Source of the DNA: Oscillospiraceae bacterium
GTDB lineage: Bacteria > Bacillota > Clostridia > Oscillospirales > Oscillospiraceae
Direction of reading: 5' to 3'
Assembly (NCBI GenBank): GCA_017458025.1
Contig: JAFTGG010000237.1
Location: 1 to 5,750 of the forward strand
DNA length: 5,750 bases
Shown: in pieces, positions 5,687 to 5,750 of the stretch
Layout of the letters: every line of letters starts with the position of its first letter
How positions within the stretch are numbered: position 1 is the first letter of the stretch
The notes under the pieces: generated by a model
What the model was told of the DNA's origin: nothing
The model's input: only the letters and a program-made list of their open reading frames with translations
The model's database searches: none
Made by a program: the position numbers and the translations under genes

Positions 5687-5750
5687 CGTGAATACGCCGC
5701 CGTCCCGTCCGCGCGGCTCCGGCCCCCGCGGGCCCTGCGGCTTCGGGCGT

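Overview
The window is GC-rich DNA that reads best as a chromosomal piece of an anaerobic clostridial Firmicute. The signs are strong AAGGAGG-type ribosome binding sites, a near-consensus sigma-A promoter, a flavin and iron-sulfur oxidoreductase of the kind found in strict anaerobes, and a HypA-family protein. I cannot place the genus. Every gene I can support lies on the minus strand, so transcription runs from high to low coordinates.

Right part (4105-5750): two genes of unknown function are separated by one base and probably co-transcribed. The first (4457-5686) encodes a 409-residue protein with two diverged copies of a WGG-containing domain of about 70 residues. Its reading frame stays open to the window edge, so its true start is uncertain. 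The second (4105-4455) encodes a 116-residue protein with a Gly/Met/Ser-rich middle and a charged, repetitive tail. A strong hairpin at 4055-4086 follows them.

Centre (505-4017): this looks like a complete transcription unit. A TTGACA-17-TACAAT promoter, whose -10 box sits inside a near-perfect 20-bp palindrome, drives a 928-residue oxidoreductase. That protein joins an unusual cysteine-rich N-terminal module to a ferredoxin segment, a GltD-like FAD/NAD(P) reductase and a C-terminal Fe-S segment. A HypA-family metallochaperone follows 3 bases later. A 61-residue protein of unknown function overlaps the hypA end. An 18-bp-stem hairpin with a T-rich tail then closes the unit. The likely theme is anaerobic electron transfer between pyridine nucleotide and Fe-S carriers. 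The HypA partner suggests a nickel or zinc enzyme, but no hydrogenase structural gene is present.

Left part (1-500): a second 12-bp hairpin, then the 3' end of a cardiolipin synthase gene keeping only the second HKD motif and the C-terminus, then a 29-bp imperfect inverted repeat that resembles a small palindromic mobile or repeat element. The plus strand holds no gene I believe. I saw no tRNA, rRNA, CRISPR array or transposase gene.
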